DNA of 64,000 nucleotides from Odontocerum albicorne (taxonomy: Eukaryota > Arthropoda > Insecta > Trichoptera > Odontoceridae): the NCBI GenBank assembly GCA_949825065.1, contig OX463849.1:39771852-39835851 (forward strand). The letters run 5' to 3'. The notes under the pieces are model-generated. The model was not told the DNA's origin and searched no databases. It worked only from the letters and a program-made list of their open reading frames with translations. Shown piece after piece: positions 1-10,929 of this stretch. Position numbers and translations under genes: made by a program. The number at the start of each line of letters is the position of its first letter. The first letter of the stretch is position 1.

Positions 1-645
1 CAATATTTCTGCATGTAAATTGCATGCAAATATGTTTGTATAAGTAAATGTCCGTAATTCAAATGTATCTATTTGAAAGGTTAAATGTAAACACGTAAAA
101 TCCTCATATTTGTATGTGTTAAATTTCTATCTGTTTGGGTCCGGTTGCGTTCGCGACCGTAACGTGACCATCCGTGTACTGCCCGATATGAGCGGTGACC
201 GCCACAGTAACTCCCTGACCAGACGTCCTAAGCGGGCCGAAAAACCCGCAAGGTGCGGGACGCGAGGGCTTACTGTGACGGGTAAACCGGTCATATAGGG
301 CACACAACTTGACCAAAATATACTACTTCTCTTCAATCGTCTGACTTCGTTTTATTTCTCCGACCCTTCTCCAAGATCTACAGAGGAATCTCTACTCTAC
401 AAATTGACTTCGCTGTATTTCTTCATTTCGCCGGAATCATCGTGTCGAGTCCGTCCCTGGCAACTGGTTGGACAGCGCTCTGCATACACCGGACACAAGT
501 TCAGAGGCGCATTCGACGCAAGAATATTTCACCGAAGATTAATTAATTAATTTTTGGTGATTTACGCTTGACTTCGCGAATTCGATTCTTCACGCTCTGC
601 AGCAACCATCCAACCTATCTACAGTCTTTGTACCTGTCCGGTACA
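1..645 (+). repeat. 5' LTR, partial
   Basis: This stretch matches 4569-5213 base for base as far as I can read it. It ends in GGTACA, like the 3' LTR. By comparison with the full 3' copy, about 343 bases including the TG terminus lie outside the window. Short ORFs inside it occur in both LTR copies and are not genes. Confidence 0.93.
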
Positions 646-648
646 AAG

Positions 649-666
649 TGGTCCTTCGAAGCCGGA
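649..666 (+). promoter_or_regulatory. Primer-binding site of the LTR element
   Basis: Three bases after the 5' LTR the sequence TGGTCCTTCGAAGCCGGA begins with TGG, the complement of the CCA end of a tRNA. Its position and length fit a tRNA primer-binding site for minus-strand synthesis. I cannot name the tRNA with confidence. Confidence 0.65.
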
Positions 667-880
667 TCTGCTGCGTCACCTCAAGAATCATCAGCAGAAG
701 CGAATCTTGATCATCATAATTCTCAAGATATTATATCTTTGGATATAATCTTTTAGATATCATCGTCATCTTCAGAAGCAAGCGTCGTAATCGCCACCTT
801 CTGAAGTTTGAAGATATTAAACTTTTCGATATAAAGATATAATCATTCAGATATCGTCGTCATCTTCAGAAGTGAGGCAT

Positions 881-1218
881 CAGCCGCTGTGGACTATCGT
901 CATCGTCAGCCGCTGTGGACTATCGTCATCATCAGCCGCTGTGGACTATCGTCATCATCAGCCGCTGTGGACTATCGTCATCATCAGCCGCTGTGGACTA
1001 TCGTCATCATCAGCCGCTGTGGACTGTCGTCATCATCAGCCGCTGTGGACTATCGTCATCATCAGCCGCTGTGGACTATCGTCATCATCAGCCGCTGTGG
1101 ACTGTCGTCATCATCAGTAGCTGTGGACTATCGTCATCATCAGCCGCTGTGGACTATCGTCATCATCAGCCGCTGTGGACTGTCGTCATCATCAGCCGCT
1201 GTGGACTATCGTCATCGT
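881..1218 (+). repeat. 26-bp tandem repeat, 13 copies, in the retrotransposon leader
   Basis: The unit starts CAGCCGCTGTGGACTATCGT and repeats every 26 bp, thirteen times, with a degenerate fourteenth copy running to about 1245. Most copies differ only by ACTATCG versus ACTGTCG, and one copy has AGTAGCTG. Because 26 is not a multiple of 3, all three forward frames read through it as low-complexity peptides that are not real proteins. It lies just before the gag start, in what should be the packaging and leader region. Confidence 0.95.
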
Positions 1219-1261
1219 CACCAGCTGTTGAGCATCGTCGTCTCCAGCCACTGACGCAATC

Positions 1262-3757
1262 ATGCCTTCTCTGCGTTCCGGAAAGGCTCCCGCTAAGGAA
1301 GCGAGAGCAGAGAGCGACCATACCTCAGATGCCGACTCGGTGACCTCTTCACGTTCACACGCTGACACAGAGGACACGATCCGGAGGCTACGGGAGGAGG
1401 TTCGCGCTGGGAAGCGAAAAGCGGCATCCTTGAAGAGAAAGCTGCAGCGAGCAACTGCAACGGCTGAAGCCGTTCCGGGACCATCGGCGGAACACGTCCC
1501 CGATGACGTCCCGGTAGCTGACCCCAGGCGACTCACCGAGGAGTGGGTGGAAAAACAGCAGGACCCCATGGCACAGGTGGCAGCTATGATGAAGGAGCTC
1601 ATCCAATCCTCACGGGGTGGTGGGAGCCCGAGGGCGCTAGCCAGTGAAGATGGTGCAAGGATGACCGCTCTCATCGCACGCCAGACTGGAGCCAAGGACC
1701 TGCCCGTTTTCTCGGGGGAACCCCTCGAGTGGCCTGCATTCAAGGCACAATATGACCAGTCCACCGAGTTGTGTGGACTAGCCGAAGCCGAGAACCTTCT
1801 CCGGCTGCAGCGTGCCCTGAAGGGGCGCGCACGAGATTTGGTGTCCGCACTGTTGGTGGACCCGAGGAGTGTGGGGGAAATCATCCGCACACTGGAGATG
1901 CGCTTTGGCCACCCGGAGGTGATCGTAGCCACGATGCTGGACAAAGTGCGGCGACTGCCGCGCCTGACCGACAGCAACTCCATGGAAGCCCTCGTGGAGT
2001 TCGCTATAGCGATACGCAACGTCGTCGCTACGATCAAGGGTGTGGAAGGGGAGTACCTCACGTCACCGCAACTCCTGACAGAGATGGCGACCAAGTTACC
2101 TTTGACCCTCCAAGCCATGTGGGTCCAGTCACGGATCAGACAGCCGAAAGCCACCGTGGAGGACCTGGCCACCTGGCTGATGGAAATAGGCAACGCGGCC
2201 ACCCATGCCGGAACAATAGACACGCAGGCGTCCTTCAGAGCGCAGAAACCCCGACGGGAAGGCAACGCGCTGCCCCAGTCGACAGAGAAGCTCGGTCGCA
2301 ATGGCGCAAGATGTGCGCTATGTCACGACGAGCACAAGCTATCGACGTGTCCAACGTGGCGAGAAAAGAGCGTGGACGAGCGCTGGGAATGCAGAAAGGC
2401 GTTGGGCGTATGCCCCAACTGCCTAGAGTCCAAGCACCTGGCTGTTGACTGCAGGAAGCAGCGATGCGGCGTGGGTAGTTGCCGACGACCGCACCACCGT
2501 ACACTGCATCAGGAAAGGACCGGAGCCGGCCCAGCAACAGCACATACAGTCGCCACCATTCGCACATCGGACCCGTCACCGGTACTCTTGAAAGTCGTAC
2601 CCGTGACGGTGTCAGGACCGCAAGGGCAACTTGAGGTGCACGCTCTTTTGGACGAAGGGTCAGCAGTGACCCTGATCGACGCAGCCGTGGCAGACCGGAT
2701 TGGCGCTGAAGGCCCCGTTTGTGGCCTTCGAATAGACGGCCCAAGACGGATGGGCGCCACAGACAAGGCGTCGCGACGGATCACGGTCCAGATGAGAGGA
2801 CGATGGACCGGGGTAACACACAGCGTATCGGGGTATACGATGAAAAAGTTGGACCCCCCTAGGCAGCTCGTTCAAGCCCCATACGCCAGCCCAGAGCCGG
2901 CGCGAGAGATCAGGCCCGAAATAATCATCGGCCAAGACAACGCGCACCTAATCGTATCGCAAGAGGTACGAGGGCATACGGATGGGTGCGTTACCTCCCG
3001 CACCGCACTGGGGTGGGTTACCCACGGGGGGAGGCACTCACCCATGGAAAGACGGACAACCATGAAGGAGGGCACTGTCGGGACACTAAAGTTCGCGACA
3101 CTGGGAACGGACGCGGGATGCCGGGCAAAGAAAGCCCAAATGTCCAAAAAACGTCGCCCAAAACGAGGAAAGGGCGACAACGCGTTACCGCAAGAAGAGC
3201 GGCGCGTCGAGAATCGGCGGATGAGCCCGGATGCAGAGAGGCGCGTAGCAAGCGCGCAGCCCTCATCGACACATCACGCTGAGAAGGGAGACGTCGTCGC
3301 CACGCCAAGAAAGTGCGAGACGTTCGCAAACGGAGAGGCGGCGCGACACTGCTCGCCGGACTCGGTGGCGGATACACCGCACGAGCCTGGAAGGTTGCGG
3401 CCTACGCCGGACAGCGGCCCATTAGAGGCGAAAGCGACACATGCCACTGGCGCGAACCGACATTGCGTAAGTTGGCTCACGCAAAACCGACAGAGGGGAT
3501 CGCGTCGCCACAGGACGAGCAGCGCGCCGAAGACGGGCCAAAGTGCCAGGATACGGCGAGGCGCAACCATCATGCGGATCGCCAACCGGTGGATGTCGAC
3601 CATCATGCAGATCGCCAACCGGTGGATGTCGAGCGGTCAGAGGCGGCGCATCCAGGAGGACAAGGCGACTTACCGCAGGCCCAGCGATACACGCCCGACC
3701 CATCCCCGCAGAATTCTGCGCAATACATCGCACAAATCGGCGGAAGATTTGTGCTAA
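1262..3757 (+). CDS. BEL/Pao Gag with zinc knuckles and aspartic protease, plus an unrecognised basic C-terminus
   Basis: The ORF is 831 residues, and the first ATG after the repeat leader is the likely start. Residues 1-70 are polar with a short Arg/Lys/Glu-rich helix. Residues about 148-168 (PVFSGEPLEWPAFKAQYDQS) match the signature of the BEL/Pao gag segment known as DUF1759. Two zinc knuckles follow, C351-C354-H358-C363 and C384-C387-H392-C397, then a Cys/His cluster (C402, C407, HH411-412). The protease motif LLDEGSAVTLI is at 462-472, with Asp464 as the likely catalytic residue. The stretch IIIGQDN...TSRTALGWV (about 554-585) is the conserved link that normally leads to reverse transcriptase. 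From about residue 600 the protein becomes Arg/Lys-rich and matches nothing I know; no YxDD motif or integrase follows. It probably encodes particle-forming Gag for use with pol supplied by another element. Confidence 0.85.
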   Translation: MPSLRSGKAPAKEARAESDHTSDADSVTSSRSHADTEDTIRRLREEVRAGKRKAASLKRKLQRATATAEAVPGPSAEHVPDDVPVADPRRLTEEWVEKQQDPMAQVAAMMKELIQSSRGGGSPRALASEDGARMTALIARQTGAKDLPVFSGEPLEWPAFKAQYDQSTELCGLAEAENLLRLQRALKGRARDLVSALLVDPRSVGEIIRTLEMRFGHPEVIVATMLDKVRRLPRLTDSNSMEALVEFAIAIRNVVATIKGVEGEYLTSPQLLTEMATKLPLTLQAMWVQSRIRQPKATVEDLATWLMEIGNAATHAGTIDTQASFRAQKPRREGNALPQSTEKLGRNGARCALCHDEHKLSTCPTWREKSVDERWECRKALGVCPNCLESKHLAVDCRKQRCGVGSCRRPHHRTLHQERTGAGPATAHTVATIRTSDPSPVLLKVVPVTVSGPQGQLEVHALLDEGSAVTLIDAAVADRIGAEGPVCGLRIDGPRRMGATDKASRRITVQMRGRWTGVTHSVSGYTMKKLDPPRQLVQAPYASPEPAREIRPEIIIGQDNAHLIVSQEVRGHTDGCVTSRTALGWVTHGGRHSPMERRTTMKEGTVGTLKFATLGTDAGCRAKKAQMSKKRRPKRGKGDNALPQEERRVENRRMSPDAERRVASAQPSSTHHAEKGDVVATPRKCETFANGEAARHCSPDSVADTPHEPGRLRPTPDSGPLEAKATHATGANRHCVSWLTQNRQRGSRRHRTSSAPKTGQSARIRRGATIMRIANRWMSTIMQIANRWMSSGQRRRIQEDKATYRRPSDTRPTHPRRILRNTSHKSAEDLC
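3566..3631 (+). repeat. 33-bp in-frame tandem duplication
   Basis: A 33-bp unit beginning ACCATCATGCGGATCGCCAA occurs twice back to back with one difference (GCGGATC versus GCAGATC). The length keeps the reading frame and duplicates an 11-residue block in the basic C-terminal part of the gag ORF. It also lies within a second open frame (3313-4008). Confidence 0.9.
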
Positions 3758-4217
3758 CGGACAAGCGCCCGCCCGATGACCCCGGAGGGCTCGTACACGA
3801 GTGTGATTGCCCCAGCGATATTGGGGGCGATCACCCGTATACGAGGCTGTTGTCACAGCATCATCGTGAGAAGGCGGGACATCCGAGCGCGAAGAGGAAG
3901 ACAGGACGACCCACCACTACACCAGGGATACACGGAGGCCGGGCGCATCGCGTCCAGAGGATGCACGCCTCACCTTCCCCCAACACAGGACATCGCGCGA
4001 GTCAATGACTGACTTGCGCACAAGCAGACAGATCTACACACCTACCAAGAATTTGGCGTACCACATACACGGATAAACAAGGCGACGATCACGGCTGGCG
4101 CCCTACCACGAGACCGGGAGACCACGCCGGGAGGATATCAACCTCTGCGAGGTGACAACGCACACGTCCTTGCCCATTGAGATGTTGCTCCGAGGATGAC
4201 TATACGGAGGCAACATC
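3758..4217 (+). other. GC-rich non-coding remainder of the retrotransposon interior
   Basis: About 460 bases between the gag stop and the purine tract remain GC-rich like the rest of the element. Open frames here (for example 3313-4008 and 3776-4012) overlap the gag frame and show no reverse transcriptase, RNase H or integrase motif. It may be a scrambled pol remnant or captured DNA; I cannot tell which. Confidence 0.5.
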
Positions 4218-4225
4218 GAGGGGAG
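4218..4225 (+). promoter_or_regulatory. Polypurine tract of the LTR element
   Basis: GAGGGGAG lies directly before the TG that opens the 3' LTR, the standard position for the plus-strand primer. Confidence 0.75.
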
Positions 4226-5213
4226 TGTATCGGACGTATGCCGTCACCCTTGTGTGTGTATGTGGTATGATGAAACAGACAATGTTGTGTGTAGATCTGG
4301 AGGCAAATTTGCCCTCATTTATGTCAATGTAAAATGTTTATGTATGTAAATGTCGGTTTAAGTTCCTGTAATTGTATATGTTAAATGGTATATGTTATAA
4401 TTCATCCTAGCGTTTCTGTATATGTATAGGGTGGATGTGAACTTGTATTTGTCTGTTTCCATACCTGTATATGTATAACTGTCATGTAATTCTATATTAT
4501 ATTGTAATAATGTGTAGAATTATATTGTATATTTGTATGTAATTATGTCATAAATGTCATTCTGTTAGCAATATTTCTGCATGTAAATTGCATGCAAATA
4601 TGTTTGTATAAGTAAATGTCCGTAATTCAAATGTATCTATTTGAAAGGTTAAATGTAAACACGTAAAATCCTCATATTTGTATGTGTTAAATTTCTATCT
4701 GTTTGGGTCCGGTTGCGTTCGCGACCGTAACGTGACCATCCGTGTACTGCCCGATATGAGCGGTGACCGCCACAGTAACTCCCTGACCAGACGTCCTAAG
4801 CGGGCCGAAAAACCCGCAAGGTGCGGGACGCGAGGGCTTACTGTGACGGGTAAACCGGTCATATAGGGCACACAACTTGACCAAAATATACTACTTCTCT
4901 TCAATCGTCTGACTTCGTTTTATTTCTCCGACCCTTCTCCAAGATCTACAGAGGAATCTCTACTCTACAAATTGACTTCGCTGTATTTCTTCATTTCGCC
5001 GGAATCATCGTGTCGAGTCCGTCCCTGGCAACTGGTTGGACAGCGCTCTGCATACACCGGACACAAGTTCAGAGGCGCATTCGACGCAAGAATATTTCAC
5101 CGAAGATTAATTAATTAATTTTTGGTGATTTACGCTTGACTTCGCGAATTCGATTCTTCACGCTCTGCAGCAACCATCCAACCTATCTACAGTCTTTGTA
5201 CCTGTCCGGTACA
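4226..5213 (+). repeat. 3' LTR, complete (988 bp)
   Basis: It starts TGTATCGG directly after the polypurine tract and ends CCGGTACA, giving the TG...CA ends and a short imperfect terminal inverted repeat. Positions 4569-5213 equal 1-645. The sequence after the end (TGCAT...) would be one target duplication, but the partner is outside the window. Confidence 0.93.
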
Positions 5214-5856
5214 TGCATCGACGTATCAAAAGAGAAAAATAAAAAAAAGGAAAATATGTAATCAAAGTTACGATTGTGTTATGTATGACTTGAAAATAGT
5301 TAGGTTGAATATACCTTTTCAAGGGGATAAAACAGCGTTTCAGTTTTAAATGTTGTATTTGAAGTGATATTATCAAATTGAATCATTCAAGTTTTTTTTT
5401 TAATTCGACCGAATTATAAATCGGAAAAAAAATATTGATTTTGATGTAATGAAATGTATTAGAAATTTATAATTATTTGAGAAATGATTCATAATAATAT
5501 GCAGTTTGAAACAATGCCTCATTAAAACACGAAACATCGAGTGCTTTTCAATGGAAGTGCTACTTCATTCATTCTTCTTAGCCGTGGTTAATTAGGTTAT
5601 CTTTGTATGTAAATATATGCATTTCAATTGGCTTATCAACTTTTGATAGTCTACTTTTTACGTATCTCTATTTAGTACTGAAACAAATGGAATTAAGAGT
5701 TAATTCACACCACTGTCTCACATTCTCTCTACACCCATACCTCGCTTTACGGGCTCTCTTTTGACGAAATTTCGCTAAATTCGTAATAGAGAAGAAGCTC
5801 AACAAATTCGTATTACAGAAAAAAAATCGACGTGCCGAATATGTTTACGAGAGGCT

Positions 5857-6775
5857 TTAACACTTCCCTTACTGTGCTAAAAATTACGCCAGTAACGGTG
5901 TTGGACACTGAGGGTACAGTAAACATGTATGTTTTAAATTAAAATTATGCAAAATCTATTAGTTTTTTTTTGTATTTAGCTATAAACATCATTTTATTAT
6001 GTAATAAAATGTCGAATAATATAAAATAAGTGTAAGAAATGATAAAATAAGAGTTGAAACGGAGAGGTGACATTTCTATAGGAATATAATTTTCCCACTG
6101 CGTCGTTCGATCTGCGCAACGTTCAGAATGCGCATGACTGAAAAGAGGTCTCCAACCTTTAAAAAAAAATCATAAAATTATACAATAAAATATAGCGTGT
6201 ATTTTTTGGCAATAAAAATATAATTCGAATTAAGATAATAATTAACATATTAACAAAATATAAAATGAATATATAAATTCAAAATTAATAATATAAAAAC
6301 AAACACGAAATTCAAATCAATAAAATATGCCATTTGGAAAATATAAACACTTTGAAAATAGGTCAAAATTTGAAAATAGGAGAAACATATTATAAAATCA
6401 AAATTTAATCCTGTGGAGAAAGTCTATCGCAATTGGGGCACGAAATAACTTTTGTTTCTATTCTATGCACTAAACGCACAGGTGTTTGATAAAACTGGTA
6501 ACCAATCCCTGGAACGAATGTACTCTTTAAATATTAACTGTCAAAAAAGAATGAGTCATACGGAGTGTTTTGACATTTCGTCAATTCTCGATTTATTATC
6601 ATTCATTTCTGTTGATATTTATTAATGATTTTATTTCGTAATGACATCATTCAAATCATAGAGGTTTCGATGAGGAATACATAAAGTATGAAGACCTTGC
6701 AAGCAGTATATTTCGAGAAATTAAATAAAATATACGTCTTGGTCACTTGTCCGTTCACAGATCGGCAAGGGTTAA
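5857..6775. mobile_element. TTAA-bounded piggyBac-like MITE
   Basis: TTAA at 5857-5860 is followed by CACTTCCCTTACTGTG. TTAA at 6772-6775 is preceded, on the opposite strand, by CCCTTGCCGATCTGTG. The two ends match at 11 of 16 positions in inverted orientation. The interior is AT-rich with no transposase. The left end closely resembles the right end of the element at 53556-54193, so both belong to one family. Confidence 0.6.
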
Positions 6776-7436
6776 ACGAATCGATAAATTTAAATTGCCA
6801 GTACTTGGGAGGTCAAATAAGAAGGGCTGTATGATCAAGATTAATATAATTAATTTGTTCGAGAAAATATGCAAAACATTATTACACTTTGGATGAATAT
6901 TTTCACCCAGTTCCTGCTTCCCAATTCTGATTGGAACCTTCTGATTGTTCATTATAAATTCTGATTGGAACCTTCTGATTGTTCATCTTTATATTTGTAT
7001 TAAATATGCATGTCTTATCTGTTCTACATATTTCAGAATATACTCGAGACTTTTTTCTTAAAAAATGCATTGATTTTTCTACTTCATGGAACACATTATG
7101 CACATTTAGTATGTATTCAAAGGGAAAAATAATTAACTACACAATTTTTCAGGAACCTTTCTCTTCTGTAAAGCGAGGTATTGGTGTATTCAAATTGACG
7201 TTCATTCTGAATAAGGGTGGCTTGCTATCTATAATTAACGACCCTGTTTATATATCACCTCACTCTATCATACATACATCTATCTATCTAATGGTGCTTA
7301 ATAACTGCGATTTGTATTAGTAAATAAACAAAATGCTCTGGAAGTGAACAAGAATTTTAACAATATATGTCATACATATATTTTTTTAAATGTTGTAAAG
7401 ATGAATAGTTGTATGACATATTGTACTGTCTGTATT

Positions 7437-7595
7437 ACACATTCGTTGTATACAATACAACCTGGCGTGATTAAACAGTCTCTTCATGTGACAGTCTCTT
7501 CCAACCAACCAAAAAAGTGTTGTTAAACAAGCCTTAAATGAAATACAGGCTGGACCCTAATCTAAAAAAATCTGAGAGATTGGTTAAATCTATCT
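7437..7595 (-). mobile_element. tRNA-derived SINE, 3' fragment
   Basis: Read on the - strand it carries the family tail: a GGTTGGTTGGAAGAGA-like block, then GCCAGGTTGTATTGTATACAAC. The tRNA-related head is missing. Confidence 0.7.
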
Positions 7596-7800
7596 TACAC
7601 CGAACTCTTCAGAAGTGCATTGGGTAGAATTATCCAAATGAGATGCCAAGGGAAACAGACGAAGCACTTGGAAAATAATAAATATTCTAAAGAAATTGCG
7701 CATTATTGTCTTATTTTTAAACAAATCAATAATATTGTATGTATTTTATAAAACAAATGTTCCTAGTTGATTGTGAATTAACTTGTACAATGTTGGTTTG

Positions 7801-8225
7801 TCCCCTTCTGCAGAACTGGGTAATCCACATAATAAGATCCGCATGAGGCAAGGTGTGCACATACCGCCGGAGGAAACCAACTGGTCTAACCGGTATTCGA
7901 CCATTTCAACATGGGCCAATGATCGATTTCAAGTGTCCGGGAATGGCCAGAAAGAGGTTCTTTGGTTACGTCTTCGTGCAACAAGCGAATACATACATTT
8001 CTCCCTAAGAGTTCTTGGAAACGAGTGCCTCGATTGTTAGTCTGAGAATGTTGGCCGCCTTCCGAGACAGTCTGCCTCTGGGTAGACCTGTCCTGACTCC
8101 GGGAGCAAATAACACACTGAATCTCAATCGACATTTTAATTATACTCATCGTCTTTCTCCGGCCGTTTTAAAAAACTGCTTCTGTTTGATTTTCACCGCT
8201 TGCGACGTTCGTTTCTTTCCCTCGT
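7801..8225. other. GC-richer island, unidentified
   Basis: About 420 bases are clearly richer in GC than their surroundings and begin just after a CTTCTGCAG acceptor-like site at about 7807-7815. Open frames of 85 residues (+) and 87 residues (-) cross it, with no motif I recognise. It could be a 5' UTR or coding exon of the phosphatase gene, a decayed transposon or regulatory DNA; the sequence alone does not decide. Confidence 0.3.
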
Positions 8226-8759
8226 AATTTTTTTTTCTTTATTCACTCATTCATTCATCAAAAAATCTCAAAATCATATCGAACCATCAACGAAATTTGG
8301 TAAATTTCCGTACAAACTGTTTTACTTGACGGGTAATAATGTTAATTTTCTTCTAAAAACATACGTCTTTTGATTTTGTTATCCAGGTGAATATGTTGTA
8401 TATAAAAAAATATCTTTCTCGCAAACTTCTCGTGAAAAAATATTTTCCGCTCCTTGCATCAAAAACGGTTTTCGACATTACAAAAGCATAAAATAATTTT
8501 CACTTTATAATAAGGTTTTGAAAATGAAGGTCATTTAAAGCAAAAGAAAACATCTCAATATTTTATGTCTTGTTTATAATATTATTCGGTTCCCAACCAA
8601 TAAATTAACCGCAACTCATTTGAAATAATATTCTATTAAAAAATAATTCTATTTCCTCACCACTGTGAGAATTCTACACAGTAATTGCTTGAGAATTTGT
8701 GTTACCTCGTTTTTTTTAAATACCCGTGTCGATGTAGCGATTATCTCGATTTAATATCT

Positions 8760-8960
8760 TTCCCATCCCTTTTGTTTTGTCGGGTGAGTCATGCTCACAA
8801 CGACGAACGACCTCGCAAGTGTTCTCGAGGTCTCCGCCTGTGAAAGAATGCGTAAGGCGCGAGTAAACGTTACTTCTTGTCTGCTGTGAGCTAACACGTC
8901 GATCGGGCTTTCTCTCTCATTTCGTAATTGCTATTCACATTGAGAGGAAAGAGCGGGATG
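8760..8960. promoter_or_regulatory. Candidate cis-regulatory island with AP-1 site
   Basis: A GC-richer, apparently single-copy stretch contains TGAGTCA at 8785-8791 inside the near-palindrome GTGAGTCATGCTCAC. Many CG dinucleotides follow. AP-1 binds TGASTCA and drives puckered-type phosphatases in JNK feedback, so the position is suggestive. The regulatory role is an inference. Confidence 0.3.
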
Positions 8961-10929
8961 ACTATCTTGTTAAATTTTACTTGTTGCCGTCGACCAGGTG
9001 TTGTACTCTTCGACTAGGGATGGGAATATACAAATTAAATTACATCGCAATAAATAAAACTTTTTACATTTTTCGAATGGCAACACAGACATTTTTAGTT
9101 TCCATAAGTCACGAAGGTCACAATTTCCAATACTATTTCTAGTAAGAAATATCGTAACAAAATATGTATATACTAACATACATCAATCGTTCGATAAATG
9201 GCAATTTTAAGTAAATATATTAAATATTTCATTGTGAATTCTAAAACAATTTTATTATGATTCATTAATGAATGCTTAAATAATGAGTTAGTAACATTTA
9301 CTGTACATTTTTCTTCATAATTAAATCATGCGAAAACGATCACGTAACATTATGTTGATGTTTGACTGGCGCCGTGTCTAACGAGAACTAAAAGATTTTC
9401 CTTAATATAAACAATATGAAATACGGTCAAATTCACAGTGATTCAACAATTTTATGTAGCCCTGTAATCCAACGGTATAAAGATCACAGTGTTAACGAGT
9501 TACATCGATTAAATGTGACTCAGATAGTGTTACATAGCCAGATCGACCTCGAACGCACTAATTGAATCTGTATTTTTTATAAATTAAAAACTATTCAAAG
9601 ATCGATTTTATTTGTAATTTACCATCCAAAGTCCTAAAAGTTCTTTAAAATAAAAATATATAACTAAATATTAATTTCAAATACCCTATCCTCTTCAAAT
9701 CATACCCTTTTTTACTCTCCGAATAATTGAGGAAACAAATATATGCAATGAAACATCCATAGATAATTTAGCTGTAGCACTACTCGATCTATTTAGTTCA
9801 ACTAACTAACTAAACGAACTATTTAGTTAATCGATTATGTAGCGTTACAAATAATATGGCTGATCTGAAAGCTGTGTTTATATTTAAGCTAATATAACAT
9901 CATATTATGACAAATCTCTATGGATCTTTTTAAATTGTTGATTTATACTTATCTCTGGTCATTTGATATATTTTCATTAACAATTTTACATGCGCTTGTT
10001 GAGTTGACCATAGTTTATTGCCCTACAAAGATATTATTTTATTTTCTGCTTTATACGAGTATAGTATAGTAAAATATTTATCCTTAACAGTTATAATACA
10101 TTTTGTATGTGAGTTAAATGCAATGGAAATTTAGATGGAATAGTATATGAGTTATTGGATATTGATGTGAAGCTGTAAAGTGTTGTTGGTCATGGGTGGA
10201 TAGTTGTAGAGATGAACATGATGTGAACAACTCTTTCACCGCACATATGGACTGATTTGGTTATTGTTGAGGTATAAAATATATTTTTTTAAATACAACA
10301 CCAAAGTATAATTATTTTTGTCCTTGTTTGTCTGCATTTGTGAGGCAAAGTACTTAACTTAAGTGAATCAAGGGAACGATAAGAACTTAATCAGTAACTA
10401 TTGAAATACGGTTTAGCCACTTAACTTACTAATAATTATTAATTGTATTGGAATTTACAAATAAAAGATCGTACTCAATTTAATTGATATTATTTAAATT
10501 GTTTTATTATGGAGCTGCTCTTTATAACGAGGGTTTAATAATGGTTCGGTTGGTACTCAAACCTCATCGATTTGCCAGACCTTTGTTCTAGTTTGTAGCT
10601 ACTATTATTTCATTGAAAAGTGACAAGAAATTTACTTCCGCGTCGTGATCGATCGACGAAAGTGGAACATACTTTTGCGACCTCCATTTTTACAGAATTA
10701 TTTTGTTTCAACTAGTCAGATTAACTCGTCAGGAGTCGTTTGTTTTTTTGTTAGATGCTTTAAACACACTTTATTTTTTAAATCAACATTGATTGGTAAT
10801 TTATTTTTCGTTATAAGGTTTATATGAGTTCGTCCTGGATTCACATTTATCGAATTTAACATAAACTGATGCTCAACTTGTCTTCTTTAAGTTTATACGC
10901 GTTCATATTCTGCACACACTGGTTTTTTT

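Larger units (their letters stand above)
1..5213 (+). mobile_element. BEL/Pao-type LTR retrotransposon, gag-only, 5' end cut by window
   Basis: Positions 1-645 repeat exactly at an offset of 4568 as part of a second LTR at 4226-5213, so this is one LTR element whose first about 343 bases lie before the window. The internal part (646-4225) is only about 3.6 kb. It holds a primer-binding site, a repeat-rich leader, one long gag-protease ORF and a purine tract. A complete BEL/Pao element carries reverse transcriptase, RNase H and integrase after the protease; none of these is recognisable here. The two LTR copies look identical over 645 bases on reading, which suggests a recent insertion. The internal region is GC-rich compared with the AT-rich surroundings. 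The family assignment rests on the gag and protease features. Confidence 0.88.

Noticed and set aside
872..1343. Repeat proteins rich in Ser, Trp, Asp and His over the leader
   Set aside because: They result from the 26-bp tandem repeat read in three frames.
1192..2301. A 369-residue open frame on the - strand
   Set aside because: It is antisense to the gag ORF, which has clear zinc knuckles and protease. High GC content alone explains the missing stops.
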